NCBI RefSeq assembly: GCF_003711805.1 | Contig: NZ_QXCP01000003.1 | Span: 186,001 to 250,000, forward strand | Direction of reading: 5' to 3' | From: Brachybacterium sp. EE-P12 | GTDB taxonomy: Bacteria; Actinomycetota; Actinomycetes; Actinomycetales; Dermabacteraceae | DNA length: 64,000 nt | The notes under the pieces: model-generated | The model's input: only the letters and a program-made list of their open reading frames with translations | What the model was told of the DNA's origin: nothing | The model's database searches: none | In this document: positions 62,163-64,000 of the stretch, piece by piece | Layout: each line of letters starts with the position of its first letter | Numbering within the stretch: position 1 is the stretch's first letter | Made by a program: the position numbers and the translations under genes

Positions 62163-63473
62163 GTGAGCACCTCTGCGCAGTCCGACGACCTGACCCCGGG
62201 AGCCCCTGTGGCCTGCGCGAGCGACGAGCCCGTCGGAGTCGACACCGCGATCGGCGCCGCCGACCCCGCGCCCGCCGGCCGAGGCGGCCGCGTCGTCGGC
62301 GGTGTGCTCGCCGTGCTCGCGGTCGCGACGATCGCGGTGAACCTGCGCCCCGGGGCGACCGGCGTCGGCCCCCTCATGGACCCGATCGTCGCCGCCTACG
62401 GACAGGGGCCGGCCGCCGCGGGCCTCCTGACCGCCCTGCCCTGCCTCGCCTTCGGTGCGCTGGGCCTGCTCGCCGTGCCGATCTCGCGGCGGCTCGGGCT
62501 GTCCGGCACGGTCGTCGCCTCCTTCGTGCTCGCCGCGATCGCGCTGCTGCTGCGGCCCGGCACGGACGTGTTCTGGCTGTTCGTGGCGCTGTCGGTGATC
62601 GGCCTGATGGGCCCGGCGCTCGGGAACGTGCTGGTCCCGGCCTGGATCAAGCTGCACGGAGGGCGGCACGCCGTGGCTCTGATGACGCTGTACAGCGTGG
62701 TGCTCGCGATCGGCGGCTCCGCCGGGGCGTCCCTCGCCGTGCCGCTCGCGGGCGGCGGCGCCGACGGATGGCGCGCATCCCTGCTGTTCTGGGGCGCCGT
62801 GATCGCGCTGCCCGTCGTGGTGTGGGCCGTGGTCCTCACCCGCACCGGGCACGACTTCCCTCCCGCCCCGCCGCGCGGCACCCTCAGCGGCTCCCTGCTG
62901 CGCTCGCCCACCGCGATCGCGCTGACGGTCATGTTCGCCCTCCAGTCCCTGAACGCGTACACGCAGTTCGGGATGCTCCCGCAGATCCTCGCCGACGCCG
63001 GCATCACTCCCACCCGGGCAGGGCTGCTGGTCGGCGTGATCTCCGGCTGGGGGCTCGTGGGCGGTCTCGTGATGCCGACGGTGATCGCTCGCGCCCCCGG
63101 CCTGCGCTTCATCGTGGCGGGCTTCGGGGCGCTGACGACGATCGGCTATCTGGGACTGCTCCTCGCGCCGACGGCGAGCCCGCTGCTGTGGGCGTGCGTG
63201 CTGGGGATCGGCGGCTTCGCCTTCCCCACCGCGATCGCGCTGCTGCCGGCCCGGACCCGCTCCCCGCTGGTCACCGCCCGCCTCTCGGGCGCCACCCAGC
63301 CCGTCGGCTATCTCCTCGCCGCCCTCGGCCCGATCCTCGCCGGGATGCTGCTGGACGTCACCGGCGCCTCCGCGACCGTGCTGTGGTTCCTGGCCGGGAC
63401 CGGTGTGCTGCTGGCGATCGCCGGATATCGCGCGGGCCTGCCGCGCACCGTCGACGACGAGCTGCACGCCTGA
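62163..63473 (+). CDS. MFS transporter, CynX/NimT family
   Basis: A 436-residue transporter with 12 helices. VNLRPGATGVGPLMDPIVAAYG near the start of helix 1 and LTALPCLAFGALGLLAVPISRRLGLSGTVV are characteristic of the cyanate/2-nitroimidazole group. GATQPVGYLLAALGPILAGMLLDVTGA near the C-terminus is also typical. The substrate is unknown; the family exports or imports small anionic or aromatic compounds. The N-terminus (about 40 residues) is hydrophilic. Divergent from the permease-UraD gene with 241 bp between. Confidence 0.88.
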   Translation: MSTSAQSDDLTPGAPVACASDEPVGVDTAIGAADPAPAGRGGRVVGGVLAVLAVATIAVNLRPGATGVGPLMDPIVAAYGQGPAAAGLLTALPCLAFGALGLLAVPISRRLGLSGTVVASFVLAAIALLLRPGTDVFWLFVALSVIGLMGPALGNVLVPAWIKLHGGRHAVALMTLYSVVLAIGGSAGASLAVPLAGGGADGWRASLLFWGAVIALPVVVWAVVLTRTGHDFPPAPPRGTLSGSLLRSPTAIALTVMFALQSLNAYTQFGMLPQILADAGITPTRAGLLVGVISGWGLVGGLVMPTVIARAPGLRFIVAGFGALTTIGYLGLLLAPTASPLLWACVLGIGGFAFPTAIALLPARTRSPLVTARLSGATQPVGYLLAALGPILAGMLLDVTGASATVLWFLAGTGVLLAIAGYRAGLPRTVDDELHA

Positions 63474-63531
63474 GGACCGGCCCTCGGGCGTGCACGCGGC
63501 GCAGGCTCGGAGTCCGTGGGAAGATGCCTCC

Positions 63532-64000
63532 ATGAGCCTCGTCCGCACCCTGCGCATCCTGGCCTCGCAGCGGCCCTCCCTGCCCCCGCGCGCCGTCGCC
63601 GATCCCTCCCGGGTGCGGCGCGTGCGCCACGACCGGGTCCCCGTGACCTGGATCGATCCGGGGCTCGCGAGCACCGCGACGATCGTGCACCTGCACGGCG
63701 GCGCGTACGTGCAGGGCGAGTCGCGGCAGACCTGGGAATGGCTCGAGGAGGTCGCGCGGCGCTCCGGTGCCGCCGCGGCGATGATCCACTACCGCCTCGC
63801 CCCGCGTCACCCCTATCCCGCCGCGGTGGACGACGTGCTCGCCGCGCTCGCCGACATGCAGCGCGAGGCGGTGCTGCGCCCGGGCCGATGGGTGCTCTCC
63901 GGCGACGGCGCCGGGGGCGGGCTCGCGCTCGCCGTCGCGCAGTCCCTCGCCGGCTCCGGGGCCGACGCCCCCGCCGCAGTGCTGCTCGAGTCGCCCTGGT
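63532..64000 (+). CDS. HSL-type alpha/beta hydrolase, 3' end outside window, nucleophile Ser replaced
   Basis: The first 156 residues of an alpha/beta hydrolase of the hormone-sensitive-lipase group. The oxyanion-hole motif is HLHGGAYVQG (55-64), followed by HYRLAPRHPYPAAVDDVLAAL. The nucleophile elbow, normally GDSAGG, reads GDGAGG (124-129): Gly126 stands at the Ser position (codon ggc). As read, it cannot form the normal acyl-enzyme. The start is ATG 63532. His and Asp of the triad lie beyond the window. Confidence 0.85.
   Translation, partial: MSLVRTLRILASQRPSLPPRAVADPSRVRRVRHDRVPVTWIDPGLASTATIVHLHGGAYVQGESRQTWEWLEEVARRSGAAAAMIHYRLAPRHPYPAAVDDVLAALADMQREAVLRPGRWVLSGDGAGGGLALAVAQSLAGSGADAPAAVLLESPW

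Overview
The window is very GC-rich, densely coded DNA from an actinobacterium. The gene content (Rpf-type muralidase, DtxR/IdeR-type iron box, DHA2 transporters, TAnnnT -10 hexamers, many leaderless GTG/ATG starts) fits a Micrococcales lineage. Brachybacterium or another Dermabacteraceae member is my best guess, but that is an inference from family content, not a search. I see no rRNA, tRNA, CRISPR array, transposase or phage gene. About 50 genes are supported; the first (manA) and last (an alpha/beta hydrolase) run off the window.

Layout. 1-11 kb is housekeeping and envelope genes: manA 3' end, a MauE-thioredoxin fusion, an aldehyde dehydrogenase, an M48 peptidase behind a possible leaderless mini-ORF, two DHA2 drug exporters, and a tandem pair of paralogous membrane-anchored proteins. 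11-13.1 kb holds an Rpf-like secreted muralidase with a structured leader and a PLP decarboxylase.

13.4-31.6 kb is a polysaccharide locus. It has an ATP-grasp ligase, a FlaA1/PglF-like dehydratase, a DegT aminotransferase, two phosphoglycosyl transferases that share an unusual C-terminal domain, two FemAB/GNAT-fold acyl or aminoacyl transferases between them, two glycosyltransferases, a flippase-like protein, two Wzy/ligase-like membrane proteins, a Wzz/BY-kinase and its low-molecular-weight phosphatase. The core forms two divergent, translationally coupled operons. I propose that it makes an aminodeoxy-sugar polymer decorated with amino acids or acyl groups. A CGGACA-type sequence recurs in its promoter and leader regions.

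31.7-40.8 kb has a PHP phosphoesterase, an iron-boxed ABC importer operon with a Fes-like esterase, the threonine-degradation pair tdh-kbl, and a MATE exporter. 41-47.8 kb has an RND (HAE-type) exporter, a two-component system, and a secreted poly-aspartate protein whose promoter carries OmpR-like repeats. 47.8-57.8 kb has a diiron ferritin-like protein with a metal-ligand-less paralogue, a large helical protein, a group II decarboxylase, small GNAT and DinB proteins, dnaB, and the DUF485-ActP symporter pair. 57.9-64 kb has an uncharacterised protein, OsmC, a permease-UraD fusion, a CynX-like MFS protein and the truncated hydrolase, whose nucleophile position is Gly.

Two copies of a 76-bp quasi-palindromic repeat (44.5 and 53.5 kb) and an unrelated long palindrome (59.2 kb) lie in intergenic gaps.
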